Positions 1 to 8,209 of a DNA stretch of 64,000 nucleotides are shown here, one piece after another. Both the position numbers and the translations under genes were made by a program. This stretch comes from Microbacterium gallinarum (GTDB taxonomy: Bacteria; Actinomycetota; Actinomycetes; Actinomycetales; Microbacteriaceae). The notes beneath the pieces are model-generated. The model did not search any database, was not told where the DNA came from, and worked only from the letters and a program-made list of their open reading frames with translations. Every line of letters starts with the position of its first letter. Within the stretch, counting starts at the first letter, position 1. The stretch covers positions 186,001-250,000 of the forward strand of contig NZ_JACSPM010000002.1 of assembly GCF_014837165.1 (NCBI RefSeq), read 5' to 3'.

Positions 1-413
1 GTGAGCACGTCGGGCACGCCGGCCTCGTCCATCACCGGGTCCGCCACCCAGATCCCCGCCCCGACGCGGGTGGCGAGCGCCACGGCGTCGGACGGCCGGG
101 CGTCGACCACGCGGTCGCCGAGCGCCGTCGACAGAGTGACCTCGGCATAGAAGGTGCCGTCGTCGATGCGCGTCACCTCGACGCGCGTGACCTCGGCACC
201 GAGAGTCTCGATCAGCGAGCGCATGAGGTCGTGTGCGAGCGGGCGCGGCACGGGCGCCTGCTCGATCGCAACGAGGATCGAGGTCGCCTCGAGCTGCCCG
301 ATCCAGATAGGGAGCACCTGGCCGTCGCCGGGGATCTCGTCGATGGGCTTGAGCAGCACGACATGCTGCCCCGTGGCGTCGAGGGCGACGCCCGCCACAC
401 GGACCTGCACCAT
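1..413 (-). CDS. Bifunctional nuclease (DUF151) family protein, C-terminus off the window
   Basis: Translating the minus strand from the ATG at 413-411 gives MVQVRVAGVALDATGQHVVL, then LLKPIDEIPGDGQVLPIWIG, and later VDARPSDAVALATRVGAGIW. This is the BFN/DUF151 domain; the PSDAVALA segment is its most conserved stretch. The reading runs open to base 1, so about 137 residues are visible and the C-terminus is missing. GGGAGG lies 7 nt before the ATG. In actinobacteria this gene often sits with MerR-type regulators and cell-division genes, but its neighbours here are outside the window. Family assignment is firm; biochemical activity is not established by sequence. Confidence 0.85.
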   Translation of the reverse strand, partial: MVQVRVAGVALDATGQHVVLLKPIDEIPGDGQVLPIWIGQLEATSILVAIEQAPVPRPLAHDLMRSLIETLGAEVTRVEVTRIDDGTFYAEVTLSTALGDRVVDARPSDAVALATRVGAGIWVADPVMDEAGVPDVL

Positions 414-524
414 CGCTTCGCCTCCCATCGCATCCGCTTCTGCCATCGTAGGCACGTCGGGGCCGCACGCGGCCGTGAAGGCCGACGCATCCGGCCCCCG
501 CATCGGTCGAGATCGACGCCTATT

Positions 525-538
525 CATTCACCGGAATG
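525..538. promoter_or_regulatory. CATTC-N4-GAATG inverted repeat upstream of the LLM oxidoreductase
   Basis: Bases 525-529 and 534-538 are perfect inverted complements around four bases. The repeat lies 30-44 bp before the preferred start at 569 of the following gene, where an operator would fit. It could be chance, since the arms are only 5 bp. Confidence 0.25.
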
Positions 539-568
539 GATGCCGCAGGCGTACGGTTGCACGCAGGC

Positions 569-1600
569 ATGAAGCGCTTCGGAACCCTCTCCTTCGGTCA
601 CTACGGCCCGCTCGGCGGCGGCCGTCAGCTCACCGCGGCCGATTCGATGCTGCAGGCGATCGATCTTGCGCAGGGCATGGACGATCTCGGCGTCGACGGC
701 GCCTACTTCCGCGTGCACCACTTCGCACGCCAGCAGTCGTCGCCGATGCCGCTGCTCGCCGCCATCGCCGCCCGCACCGAGCGCATCGAGGTCGGAACCG
801 GGGTCATCGACATGCGCTACGAGAACCCGCTGTATCTGGCGGAGGAAGCGGCATCCGTCGACCTGATCTCCGGCGGCCGGCTCGCCCTCGGTGTGAGCAG
901 AGGGTCACCCGAGACGGTCGTCCGCGGCTACGAGGCGTTCGGCTACACCGGCTCCGACGACCCTCGCGGCGCGGACCTCGCACGCGAGCACTTCGACCTG
1001 TTCCTGCGCGCCACCGCGGGCGAGGGATTGGCGGAGCGGGATGCCTCGTCGCCGTTCGGCACCGGAGCGACGGGGCTGCAGCGCATCGAGCCGCACTCCC
1101 CCGGGCTGCGCTCGCGCGTGTGGTGGGGAGCGGGCAACCGCGACTCGGCCGAGTGGGCGGGGCGCGTCGGCGTGAACCTCATGTCGTCGACGCTGCTGAC
1201 CTCGGCCGACGGGCGCCCCTTCGACATCCTGCAGGCGGAGCAGATCGACGCGTTCCGGGCAGCCTGGCGCGAGGCCGGTCATGCCGGCGAGCCCCGCGTG
1301 TCGGTGAGCCGCTCGATCTTCCCCCTCGTCACGGCGGAGGACCACCTCTACTTCGGCGGACGCCAGGACGGCGATCAGATCGGCGTCATCGACGGCATCC
1401 GCTCGACGTTCGGCAAGACGTACGCCGCCGAGCCCGACGTGCTCATCGAGCAGCTCAAGGACGACGCCGCGATCCAGGCCGCCGACACCCTGATGCTCAC
1501 CATCCCCAGCCAGCTGGGCGTCGAGTTCAACCTGCGGGTCGTCGAGACGTTCGCGACGCAGGTCGCCCCGGCGCTCGGCTGGGTGGGCACGCGCGCCTAG
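569..1600 (+). CDS. LLM class flavin-dependent oxidoreductase (luciferase-like monooxygenase)
   Basis: The 343-residue product starts MKRFGTLSFGHYG, the first beta strand of the TIM barrel of bacterial luciferase-like F420/FMN oxidoreductases. VGTGVIDMRYENPLYLAEEA and LISGGRLALGVSRGSPE follow, the usual family landmarks. An in-frame ATG at 536 would add 11 non-conserved residues, so I prefer 569; neither start has a strong ribosome site. The stop overlaps the stop of the convergent VOC gene by 4 bp. The substrate cannot be told from the sequence. Confidence 0.88.
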   Translation: MKRFGTLSFGHYGPLGGGRQLTAADSMLQAIDLAQGMDDLGVDGAYFRVHHFARQQSSPMPLLAAIAARTERIEVGTGVIDMRYENPLYLAEEAASVDLISGGRLALGVSRGSPETVVRGYEAFGYTGSDDPRGADLAREHFDLFLRATAGEGLAERDASSPFGTGATGLQRIEPHSPGLRSRVWWGAGNRDSAEWAGRVGVNLMSSTLLTSADGRPFDILQAEQIDAFRAAWREAGHAGEPRVSVSRSIFPLVTAEDHLYFGGRQDGDQIGVIDGIRSTFGKTYAAEPDVLIEQLKDDAAIQAADTLMLTIPSQLGVEFNLRVVETFATQVAPALGWVGTRA

Positions 1601-1965
1601 CGCGAGCCGTCCTCCTCGATGAGGTGCAGCTGTGTGCCGTCGGGGTCGATGAGGTAACCGGCCCGCTGGCCCCACTCCTGGAGCGACACCGGGATCAGCC
1701 GCGGGATGCCGACCGTCTTCTCAGGCACCCCGCTCGCGCGGACGTCGGCGTAGAGGCGGTCGAGATCCGACACGCGGATGCTCGTCATGAACCAGCTCTC
1801 GTACGGGTCGTGCTCGGGGGCGAGGAAGAACTCGAGAACGATGCCGCCTCTGCCGAGGATCATCCACCCTCCGTCGCGGTATGTCGCCTCGAACCCGAAG
1901 CCGGCGTAGAACGCCGCTGTGGCGTCGAAGTCGCGCGAGGGGAGGTTCGGAACGGCCCTGTCCAT
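1597..1965 (-). CDS. VOC family protein, bleomycin-resistance type
   Basis: The 122 residues form one glyoxalase/bleomycin-binding fold: VPNLPSRDFDATAAFYAGFG at the start, GGWMILGRGGIVLEFF in the middle, and GYLIDPDGTQLHLIEE near the end. This pattern is typical of small drug-sequestering BLMT-like proteins, but many such proteins have unrelated roles. It is the last gene of a minus-strand run (methyltransferase, glycosyltransferase, hydrolase, VOC) and begins 9 bp after the hydrolase stop, so it is probably co-transcribed with it. Confidence 0.85.
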   Translation of the reverse strand: MDRAVPNLPSRDFDATAAFYAGFGFEATYRDGGWMILGRGGIVLEFFLAPEHDPYESWFMTSIRVSDLDRLYADVRASGVPEKTVGIPRLIPVSLQEWGQRAGYLIDPDGTQLHLIEEDGSR

Positions 1966-2008
1966 ATCCAGACCCTACGACGTCACCGCGGCTCCGCCCA
2001 CCCTCCGC
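1956..2008. repeat. Hydrolase/VOC junction sequence with a second copy at 8152-8206
   Basis: This stretch spans the 3' end of the hydrolase gene and the start of the VOC gene. It closely matches 8152-8206: shared blocks include CCCTGTCC, ATCCAGACCC, CGACGTCACCGCGG and CCGCCCACCC in the same order with only small gaps. The second copy lies just downstream of the 8210-9307 gene on the same strand and carries no intact gene. Confidence 0.6.
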
Positions 2009-2859
2009 ACGAAGTCGCGCAGCAGCAGATTGACCTTCACCGGATCCCGCGCCTGGGGCAGATGACCGCCGCCCTCGATCACGACGAGCTCACCACCGGT
2101 GAGTTCAGCGGCGATCGGCCCGCGTCGGGGGTTCTGGCACATGTCGAGCGAACCCGTGATCACGAGCACCGGGCACCGCACGGCGTCGCAGATGGCACGG
2201 GACGTGGGGATGTCCTGCGCCCGGTACGCCGATGCGTACTCGAGCAGCAGCATCTCGGCACCCGACCCCATCGACCACTCCACGCAGTCCTCCACCTGCT
2301 TGGTCGAGTGCGGCTCCGGGAACATCTCGCCGAAGAAGAACTCCGACCAGTCCCGCCAGTCCTGCTTCCAGTAGTGGCGATTCTGCTTCTGCCAGCCCTC
2401 GTATGACTCCCGCTCCTCGTCGAAGTCGAACTCGATGCGATGCGGAAGCGGCTCGGTCAGCCGCACACCGGGATTGATGGCGCACGCCCCGAGCACGCGC
2501 TCGGGGCGCTCCCCCGCCATGATCAGCGCGTGGCCGGCACCGGTGCACAGCCCGACCAGGACGGCCTGGTCGGCGCGGATGGCATCGAGCACGGCCCACT
2601 GGCCGGCGATCTGCACGGTGTCGTCCATCTGACGGGGCGACACGGGGGTGCTGCTGTGTCCGTTGCCGGGAGGGTCGCTCACCACCACGCGGAAGTGGCG
2701 GGCCAGGAACGGGATCTGCGCCTTCCACGCCCGGCTGTGCACGATGACGTCGGGCATCAGCAGGTACACCGTGGGCGACCCGTCGCCGTACACCTCGTAG
2801 TGCACCGCCAGGCCGTCATTGTCGACGGACCCGGTGGCCGTGGGCTGGAGCGCACGCAT
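1975..2859 (-). CDS. Alpha/beta hydrolase with cysteine at the nucleophile position
   Basis: The 294-residue protein has the hydrolase core: oxyanion region VYLLMPDVIVHSRAWKAQIP, strand FRVVVSDPPGNG, nucleophile elbow VGLCTGAG, acid region VLVITGSLD and catalytic-His loop GGGHLPQARDP. The elbow G-x-Nuc-x-G reads GLCTG, so Cys replaces the usual Ser, as in dienelactone hydrolases. Its ATG at 2859 shares one base with the upstream glycosyltransferase stop (TGATG), so translation is probably coupled. It belongs to the minus-strand run opposite the LuxR regulator. Substrate unknown. Confidence 0.85.
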   Translation of the reverse strand: MRALQPTATGSVDNDGLAVHYEVYGDGSPTVYLLMPDVIVHSRAWKAQIPFLARHFRVVVSDPPGNGHSSTPVSPRQMDDTVQIAGQWAVLDAIRADQAVLVGLCTGAGHALIMAGERPERVLGACAINPGVRLTEPLPHRIEFDFDEERESYEGWQKQNRHYWKQDWRDWSEFFFGEMFPEPHSTKQVEDCVEWSMGSGAEMLLLEYASAYRAQDIPTSRAICDAVRCPVLVITGSLDMCQNPRRGPIAAELTGGELVVIEGGGHLPQARDPVKVNLLLRDFVRRVGGAAVTS

Positions 2860-4109
2860 CAGAGCAGCTCCGAGAGCATCGTCGCAGCGCGCACGGCGCC
2901 GTCCGTCTCGACGGGCCGATACGCCACCTCACGGCCGAGTTCCGCCACGAGTGCGGCGGCGAGCGCCTCGGGGTCACTCGCCTCGGCGTAGCGCACGCAC
3001 CGGCCGGCGCCGTAGTTGTCGAGGCGGCGCCGCACGTGGAAGTTCTGCTCGAAGTGGTTCTCGAGCGGGACGTAGAGGAACGGCCGCCGGGCGGCGGCGA
3101 GCTCCATGCAGGTCGTCAGACCGCCCTGCACGACGGCGACGTCGCACGCGGCGAGCGCGAGGTAGAGGTCGGGAACGAAGCCGCGCACGGACGCGCCGCG
3201 CCGGCGCGGCAGCTCGGCGGGATCGATCCGCGGCCCGGTCACCACGAGGAACCGCAGCTCGGAGCGGAGGCGACGCGCCGCGGGAATCGCGTCCATCACT
3301 CGATGGAGCAGCGCGCGCCCCACGCCGGAGCCGCCCACCGTGACGACGCACAGGAGCTCGTCGGCACCGATGCCGAGTCGTCGCCGTACGGAGGCACGCT
3401 GCTCGGCGGAGGGCGGCTCGAACCCCGTCACGTAGCCGGCGAAGTCGAACTGCGCTTCGGTCCACTCGCGGATACGGGGAAGGCCATCGCCGAACGGCTC
3501 GTCGACGACGTCATCGGGGTTGCCCACGAAGATCGACCGATCCCGCAGCCGGCGGTAGCGCGCGCGCTACTCGAGCATCTCGGCGTTGTAGTCCGCCGTG
3601 AGGGCGGCCTCGGCTTCCCCGCCCTCCGGCATCGGCAGCCAGCCCACGAAGTCCGTCATCCACGCGAACGCGAATCGCTTGAGCTCGGGATTCTCATGGA
3701 GGAAGTAGTCGACGTCCCACGCCTCGTCGCCGATCACCAGGTCGTAGTACGGCTCGTCGACCACGTCGTTGAAGACCATGAAGTTGTTCACGAGGATCTC
3801 GTCCATGCGGCGGATCGCCTGGAACGCGTGCAGGTCGTGATCGGCGGACTCGTCCTCGATGTGGGCCGATTCGTTCGCGAGGAAGGCGGATGCCGGGTGG
3901 ACCGGCTCTCCGGCTTCGGCCAGGACGCGTGTGACCGGATGCTGCGCCAGCCAGTCGATCTGCAGGTCAGGCTGCAGGCGCCGCAGCTCCTGCGCGATCG
4001 CGACATCACGCCGGGCATGACCGAGCCCGATCGGGGAGGACAGGAACAGCGCCCGCCGCGGACGGCGCTGCGCCCGGACCCACGTGTGGCTGCGACCCGC
4101 CATGGCCAT
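2859..4109 (-). pseudogene. Glycosyltransferase (MurG/GT1-like), split by a frameshift near 3555-3569
   Basis: Two adjacent minus-strand readings make one gene. The N-terminal part (4109 to a TAG at 3567-3569, 180 residues) has ALFLSSPIGLGHARRDVAIA and ends DYNAEMLE. The C-terminal part is in another frame; it covers RYRRLRDRSIFVGNPDDVV and VVTVGGSGVG, then VAVVQGGLTTCMEL and PLENHFEQNFH, the nucleotide-sugar binding half, and ends at 2859. The frame changes between EMLE and ARYRR, where four bases stand in place of a whole number of codons. Both halves look well conserved, so this is a recent indel, a sequencing error, or a recoding site. A GTG at 3527 could start the C-terminal half alone. 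The 3' end is coupled to the hydrolase by TGATG. Confidence 0.8.
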
Positions 4110-4141
4110 GGCCCCAGTCTGCTCCTGCCCGCCCCCGGTCG

Positions 4142-5218
4142 TCAGGGCCGAGCTTCGATGACTCGATTGAACGGCGTCTCGGCGACGCTGCGGAACCGGG
4201 TGAACCCGCCCGCCGACGCGATATCGCGGATGCGCGCCGGTCCGGCCTGCGTTCCGAGCGCGAGCCCGACGTCCTGCGACAGTGACGACGGCGTGCACAG
4301 CAGCGTCGAGAACCCGTAGTAGGCGCGGCCGACCGGGTTGAGGTTGTCCTCGACGTGGTCGCCGGCCATCGGCTCGACGATCATCCACGTTCCGTCGTCG
4401 GCGATCGCCTCGCGCACGTGACGGGCCGCACCCACAGGATCGCCCATGTCGTGGAGGCAGTCGAACATCGCCACCAGGTCGTATCCGGCGCCGCCGAACT
4501 CCTGGGCAGACGCGACCTCGAATCGCACGTTCGTCACACCGGCGGCCGTCGCCCGCTCCCGTGCCGTCTCGATGGACTCCGCGTGATAGTCCGAGCCGAC
4601 GAACGTCGAGTTCGGGAACGCCTGCGCGAGCAGGATGGTCGAGGCACCGTGACCGCAGCCGACGTCGGCGACGAGCGCGCCGGTCTCGAGCTTCTCGCGC
4701 ACCCCGTCGAGCGCTGGGATCCAGGCGTCCACGAGGTTGGCGTGGTAGCTCGGCCGGAAGAAGCGCTCGCAGCCGATGTGCACGTCGGTGTCGTGCTGAT
4801 GCCAGCCGTAGCCGGCGCCGCTGCGGGCCGCCTCGACGATGTGCGCGGTGTCGTGCACGGTGCCGAGTGCGATCTGGAAGAAGCCCGGGAGGAACGCGGC
4901 GCTGTCGGGATCGGTCATCGCGAGCGCGTGCTCGGGCGGCAGCGTGTACCGCTTGCTCTCCGGGTCGTAGGCGACGTACCCGCCCGCGGCCTGGGCATTG
5001 AGCCACTCCCGCGCGTAGGGCTCAGCGGTCTCGGTGCGCTCGGCGAGCTGCGCCGGGGTCGTCGGCCCGTGGGCGGCGAGGTCGCGGTAGTAGCCGAGCT
5101 TGTCGCCCATGACGACGAGCGCGGCGTTGAGTGTTGCGCCGACCTCGTCGACGGCACGGAAGACGAAGCTCATGAGCTTGTCGGTGTCGATCGCGGCCGG
5201 TTCGGTGATGGTGGACAT
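4142..5218 (-). CDS. Class I SAM-dependent methyltransferase with N-terminal winged-helix domain
   Basis: From the ATG at 5218 (AAGGAG 9 nt upstream) the product has 358 residues. The N-terminal third (LNAALVVMGDKLGYYRDLAA, then LAERTETAEPYAREWLNAQA) is the dimerisation/winged-helix fold of Rv2258c-like methyltransferases. Motif I follows at VADVGCGHGASTILLAQAFP, then the acidic motif FVGSDYHAES and motif IV VAMFDCLHDMGDP. It is first in the minus-strand run and divergent from the LuxR/AAA regulator, with 119 bp between start codons. Upstream in-frame codons reach 5293 but lack a ribosome site. Substrate unknown, possibly a small aromatic or lipid. Confidence 0.88.
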   Translation of the reverse strand: MSTITEPAAIDTDKLMSFVFRAVDEVGATLNAALVVMGDKLGYYRDLAAHGPTTPAQLAERTETAEPYAREWLNAQAAGGYVAYDPESKRYTLPPEHALAMTDPDSAAFLPGFFQIALGTVHDTAHIVEAARSGAGYGWHQHDTDVHIGCERFFRPSYHANLVDAWIPALDGVREKLETGALVADVGCGHGASTILLAQAFPNSTFVGSDYHAESIETARERATAAGVTNVRFEVASAQEFGGAGYDLVAMFDCLHDMGDPVGAARHVREAIADDGTWMIVEPMAGDHVEDNLNPVGRAYYGFSTLLCTPSSLSQDVGLALGTQAGPARIRDIASAGGFTRFRSVAETPFNRVIEARP

Positions 5219-5337
5219 GGTCCTGCTCCTTCGGTTCGAGATGGAAGACCAGCGGATGCCTCGACCGTAGGAACCGACCCGCGGCGACCGCATCCGGGGA
5301 CCCCCCTAGTCGTTCGGCGGCCTCGTAGGATCGGGGC

Positions 5338-8109
5338 ATGCTGGTGGGTCGGCAGGCCGAGCAGCAGGCGCTGGACAGGCTCGTGGCGGCCGCGCGCCTG
5401 GGGACGAGCGGCGTGCTCGCGATCTGCGGCGAGGCGGGCGTCGGCAAGACCGCCCTCCTCGACGACGCCGTCTCGCGGCTGACCGAGACGCGCGTGCTGC
5501 GCGCGACCGGCCACGAATCCGAGCGCGAGGTCCCCTACGCCGCGCTGCTGCAGCTGCTGCGTCCGGCGCTGGGCTCACTCGGCGGCATCCCGCCGCGGCA
5601 GGCCGATGCACTCGCGGGCGCGCTCGCACTGCCCCGCGGCGACCACGGCGCGGAGGATGAGGCCGACCCTGATCGGGGGGACGCGAGCGACCGCTTCGCC
5701 GTCGGAGCCGCGGTGCTGAGCCTGCTGTGCCGCTATGCGGAGGACGGTCCCGTCGCCGCGGTCGTCGATGACCTGCATCTCGTCGACCCGGCCTCGGCGA
5801 ATGCGCTCGTGTTCGCCGCGCGCCGGCTCGCCGCCGACCCGGTCGTGGTGCTCTTCGGCGTGCGCTCCCCCGAAGGCGATGACGTCGTCGCCGGCCTCCC
5901 CGCGCTGCGCGTCGGAGGACTCGACCTCGCCGCCGCGCAGCAGCTGCTGCGGACGGCGGACGGCCCGCGCATCACCGAGGAGCAGCTCGGACGGCTGCAC
6001 CGTGCGACGGCTGGCAATCCGCTCGCCCTGCTCGAGCTCCACACCGCCGACACCGACGTCGTCGAGAGCGTCGACGCAGGCCTGCCGCTGCGGGTGCCCC
6101 GGGCGGTGACGCGTGCGTTCGGCCGGCAGTTGGCGGAGCTGGATGCCGAGCCCCGCATGGTCCTGCTCGTCGCCGCGGTGTGCGGCGCCGATCTCCGGCT
6201 CATCACCGCCGCGTGCGCCCGGCTCGGCGTCGACGCGTCCTTGCTCGGAGAGTCGGAGGATCGCGGATTCATCGTGCTGCGGGCCGGACGCGTCGAGTTC
6301 CGGCACCCTCTGCTGCGCGCCGCCGTGTACTCCGAGGCGTCCGCGCAGGATCGCCACGCGGCGCACCGCGCCGCGGCTGCGGCCACCCCGGAGGGCGATG
6401 CCGACCGCCGCGCGTGGCATCTGGCGGAGGCGACCTGGCACCCCGACGCTGAGGTCGCCGGGCTGCTGGCGGCAGCAGGCGGAAACGCCGTGTCGCGCGG
6501 CGCCCACGGCGTCGCCTCCCGCGCGTTCGAGCGCGCGGCGCAGCTCTCGCCGAGCGAGGACGAGCGCGCCGCCCTGCTGCTCCGCGCGGCCGACACGGCC
6601 TGGTCGGCCGGCGACGGCGGCCGGGCGATCGGTCTGCTCGACGAACGGATCCGGGACGGCCGGGCGACCGGGGGCGGGGATGACCTCGGGCTCCGTGCCG
6701 CCATCGCGGCGCGCACGGGATCGCTGCGCGCGGCGCTGGAACTGCTGATGGCGGCCGCGGACCGGCAGCGCTCGCCAGACGAGGCGCTCGTCTCGCTGGC
6801 CGACGCCGTGCACGCGACCTTCTACCTGGGCGACGCCCGCACCGCAGCGGCACTCGCCGATCGCATCGCAGGTCTGCTGCCGGCGGCGACGACCCCGACG
6901 TCCCGAGCACTGGGGCTGATGGCGTCCGGCATGGCACGGACGCTCGCCGGACGCGGCGGCGCGGACGACATCCGCGCGGCGGTGCCGCTGCTCGAGTCGG
7001 ACGCGGAGCTGCGACGCGATCCGCGGCGGCTCGCCTGGCTGATGCTCGCTCCGCTGTACCTGCGCGACGCGTCCAGCGGCGCACGGCTGCGCGCACTCGT
7101 CGACGAGGTGCGGGGCTCCGCCGACGTCGGCGTGCTCCCTGTCGTGCTCTTCCACGTGGCGGTCGACGAGGCCACGACCGGCGCGGCCTGGGCGAGAGCC
7201 GAAGCGGACTACGCGGAGTCGATCCGCCTCGCGTCGGAGACCGGGCAGGACACCGAGCGCGCGATGTCGCTGGCGGGTCTCACTCGACTGGACGCCCGGG
7301 CCGGGCGGGCCGACGCGTGCCGCGCGCACGGCGAGGAGGCCAACACGCTGTGCGCTGCGCGCGACATCCACGTCGGCGAGGTGTGGGTCGCGCACGCGCT
7401 CGGTGATCTGGAGCTGTCGCTCGGGAATGCGGCAGGGGCGACGGAGCGGTTCGAGGGACTCATGACGCTGCTCGGCGAGCTGGATCTCGACGACGCCGAC
7501 CTCTCCCCCGCGCCCGAGCTCACCGACGCCCTGCTGCGGATCGGCCGCCGTGACAGCGCCCTGGCCGTCGCGGCGGGGTTCCACGCGCAGGCGGCGGCGA
7601 AGGGACAGCCGTGGGCGCGGGCGAGGGCCGACCGTGCCCGAGGGCTCGCCGCCGGCGAGGACTTCGAGTCCTGGTTCGAGTCCGCGCTGGAGTGGCACGC
7701 GCAGACGCTCGACCGGTTCGAGGACGCACGCACGCGCCTGGCCTACGGGTCGCGGCTGCGGCGGGCCGGTCGTCGGGTGGACGCCCGGCCACCGCTGCGC
7801 GACGCGTTCGACACGTTCGCGGAACTCGGCGCGGTGCTGTGGCGCGACCACGCCGCCGTCGAGCTGACAGCGACCGGTGTCCATGTGCGCGCACCCGGCG
7901 AGGATGCGACGCGCGACCTCACGCCCCAGGAACTGCAGGTGTGTCTCCTGCTCGCCGACGGACGGACGACGCGTGAGGCGGCGGCCGCACTGTTTCTCAG
8001 TCCCAAGACGATCGAGTACCACCTCCGCAAGGTCTACGCCAAGCTCGGCATCGGCTCACGCGCAGAGCTGGCCGCGGCACTGGCTGGGCACGCCTCGCCG
8101 CACGCATGA
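5338..8109 (+). CDS. LuxR family transcriptional regulator with AAA ATPase domain (LAL type)
   Basis: The 923-residue protein opens with an ATPase module: Walker A GEAGVGKT at residues 31-38 and a Walker B-like VVDDLHLVD near 140-150. A long alpha-helical TPR-like middle follows, then a LuxR/FixJ helix-turn-helix at 861-923 (LTPQELQVCLLLADGRTT, AALFLSPKTIEYHLRKVYAK). This is the large MalT-like LAL family, whose members usually activate a neighbouring operon in response to a ligand. The gene is divergent from the methyltransferase gene at 5218, so that run is the natural candidate target; this is inference. Confidence 0.92.
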   Translation: MLVGRQAEQQALDRLVAAARLGTSGVLAICGEAGVGKTALLDDAVSRLTETRVLRATGHESEREVPYAALLQLLRPALGSLGGIPPRQADALAGALALPRGDHGAEDEADPDRGDASDRFAVGAAVLSLLCRYAEDGPVAAVVDDLHLVDPASANALVFAARRLAADPVVVLFGVRSPEGDDVVAGLPALRVGGLDLAAAQQLLRTADGPRITEEQLGRLHRATAGNPLALLELHTADTDVVESVDAGLPLRVPRAVTRAFGRQLAELDAEPRMVLLVAAVCGADLRLITAACARLGVDASLLGESEDRGFIVLRAGRVEFRHPLLRAAVYSEASAQDRHAAHRAAAAATPEGDADRRAWHLAEATWHPDAEVAGLLAAAGGNAVSRGAHGVASRAFERAAQLSPSEDERAALLLRAADTAWSAGDGGRAIGLLDERIRDGRATGGGDDLGLRAAIAARTGSLRAALELLMAAADRQRSPDEALVSLADAVHATFYLGDARTAAALADRIAGLLPAATTPTSRALGLMASGMARTLAGRGGADDIRAAVPLLESDAELRRDPRRLAWLMLAPLYLRDASSGARLRALVDEVRGSADVGVLPVVLFHVAVDEATTGAAWARAEADYAESIRLASETGQDTERAMSLAGLTRLDARAGRADACRAHGEEANTLCAARDIHVGEVWVAHALGDLELSLGNAAGATERFEGLMTLLGELDLDDADLSPAPELTDALLRIGRRDSALAVAAGFHAQAAAKGQPWARARADRARGLAAGEDFESWFESALEWHAQTLDRFEDARTRLAYGSRLRRAGRRVDARPPLRDAFDTFAELGAVLWRDHAAVELTATGVHVRAPGEDATRDLTPQELQVCLLLADGRTTREAAAALFLSPKTIEYHLRKVYAKLGIGSRAELAAALAGHASPHA

Positions 8110-8140
8110 CGGTCGCGGCATCCCGGCGGTCGCGGCATCC
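8110..8140. repeat. Two 17-bp-spaced copies of CGGTCGCGGCATCC
   Basis: The 14-mer CGGTCGCGGCATCC occurs at 8110-8123 and again at 8127-8140, between the convergent LuxR and winged-helix genes. It adjoins the displaced junction repeat at 8152-8206. It may be a slippage product; no hairpin or T-run is seen. Confidence 0.5.
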
Positions 8141-8151
8141 GGCGCACCCGT

Positions 8152-8206
8152 CCCTGTCCCGATCCAGACCCCGCGACGTCACCGCGGGCGCCGCCCACCC
8201 GTTGCG
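8152..8206. repeat. Displaced copy of the 1956-2008 hydrolase/VOC junction
   Basis: On the minus strand this reads as the end of the hydrolase (GGTGGGCGG...GTGACGTC) followed by the start region of the VOC gene, but the stop codon and the ATG are both altered. It lies immediately 3' of the winged-helix gene ending at 8210. It looks like a remnant of a duplication or gene loss. Confidence 0.55.
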
Positions 8207-8209
8207 CGC

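Noticed and set aside
154..2406. 750-codon open reading on the plus strand
   Set aside because: It is antisense to the VOC and hydrolase genes and crosses the LLM gene in the wrong frame; it is Arg-rich nonsense with no domain, an effect of high GC.
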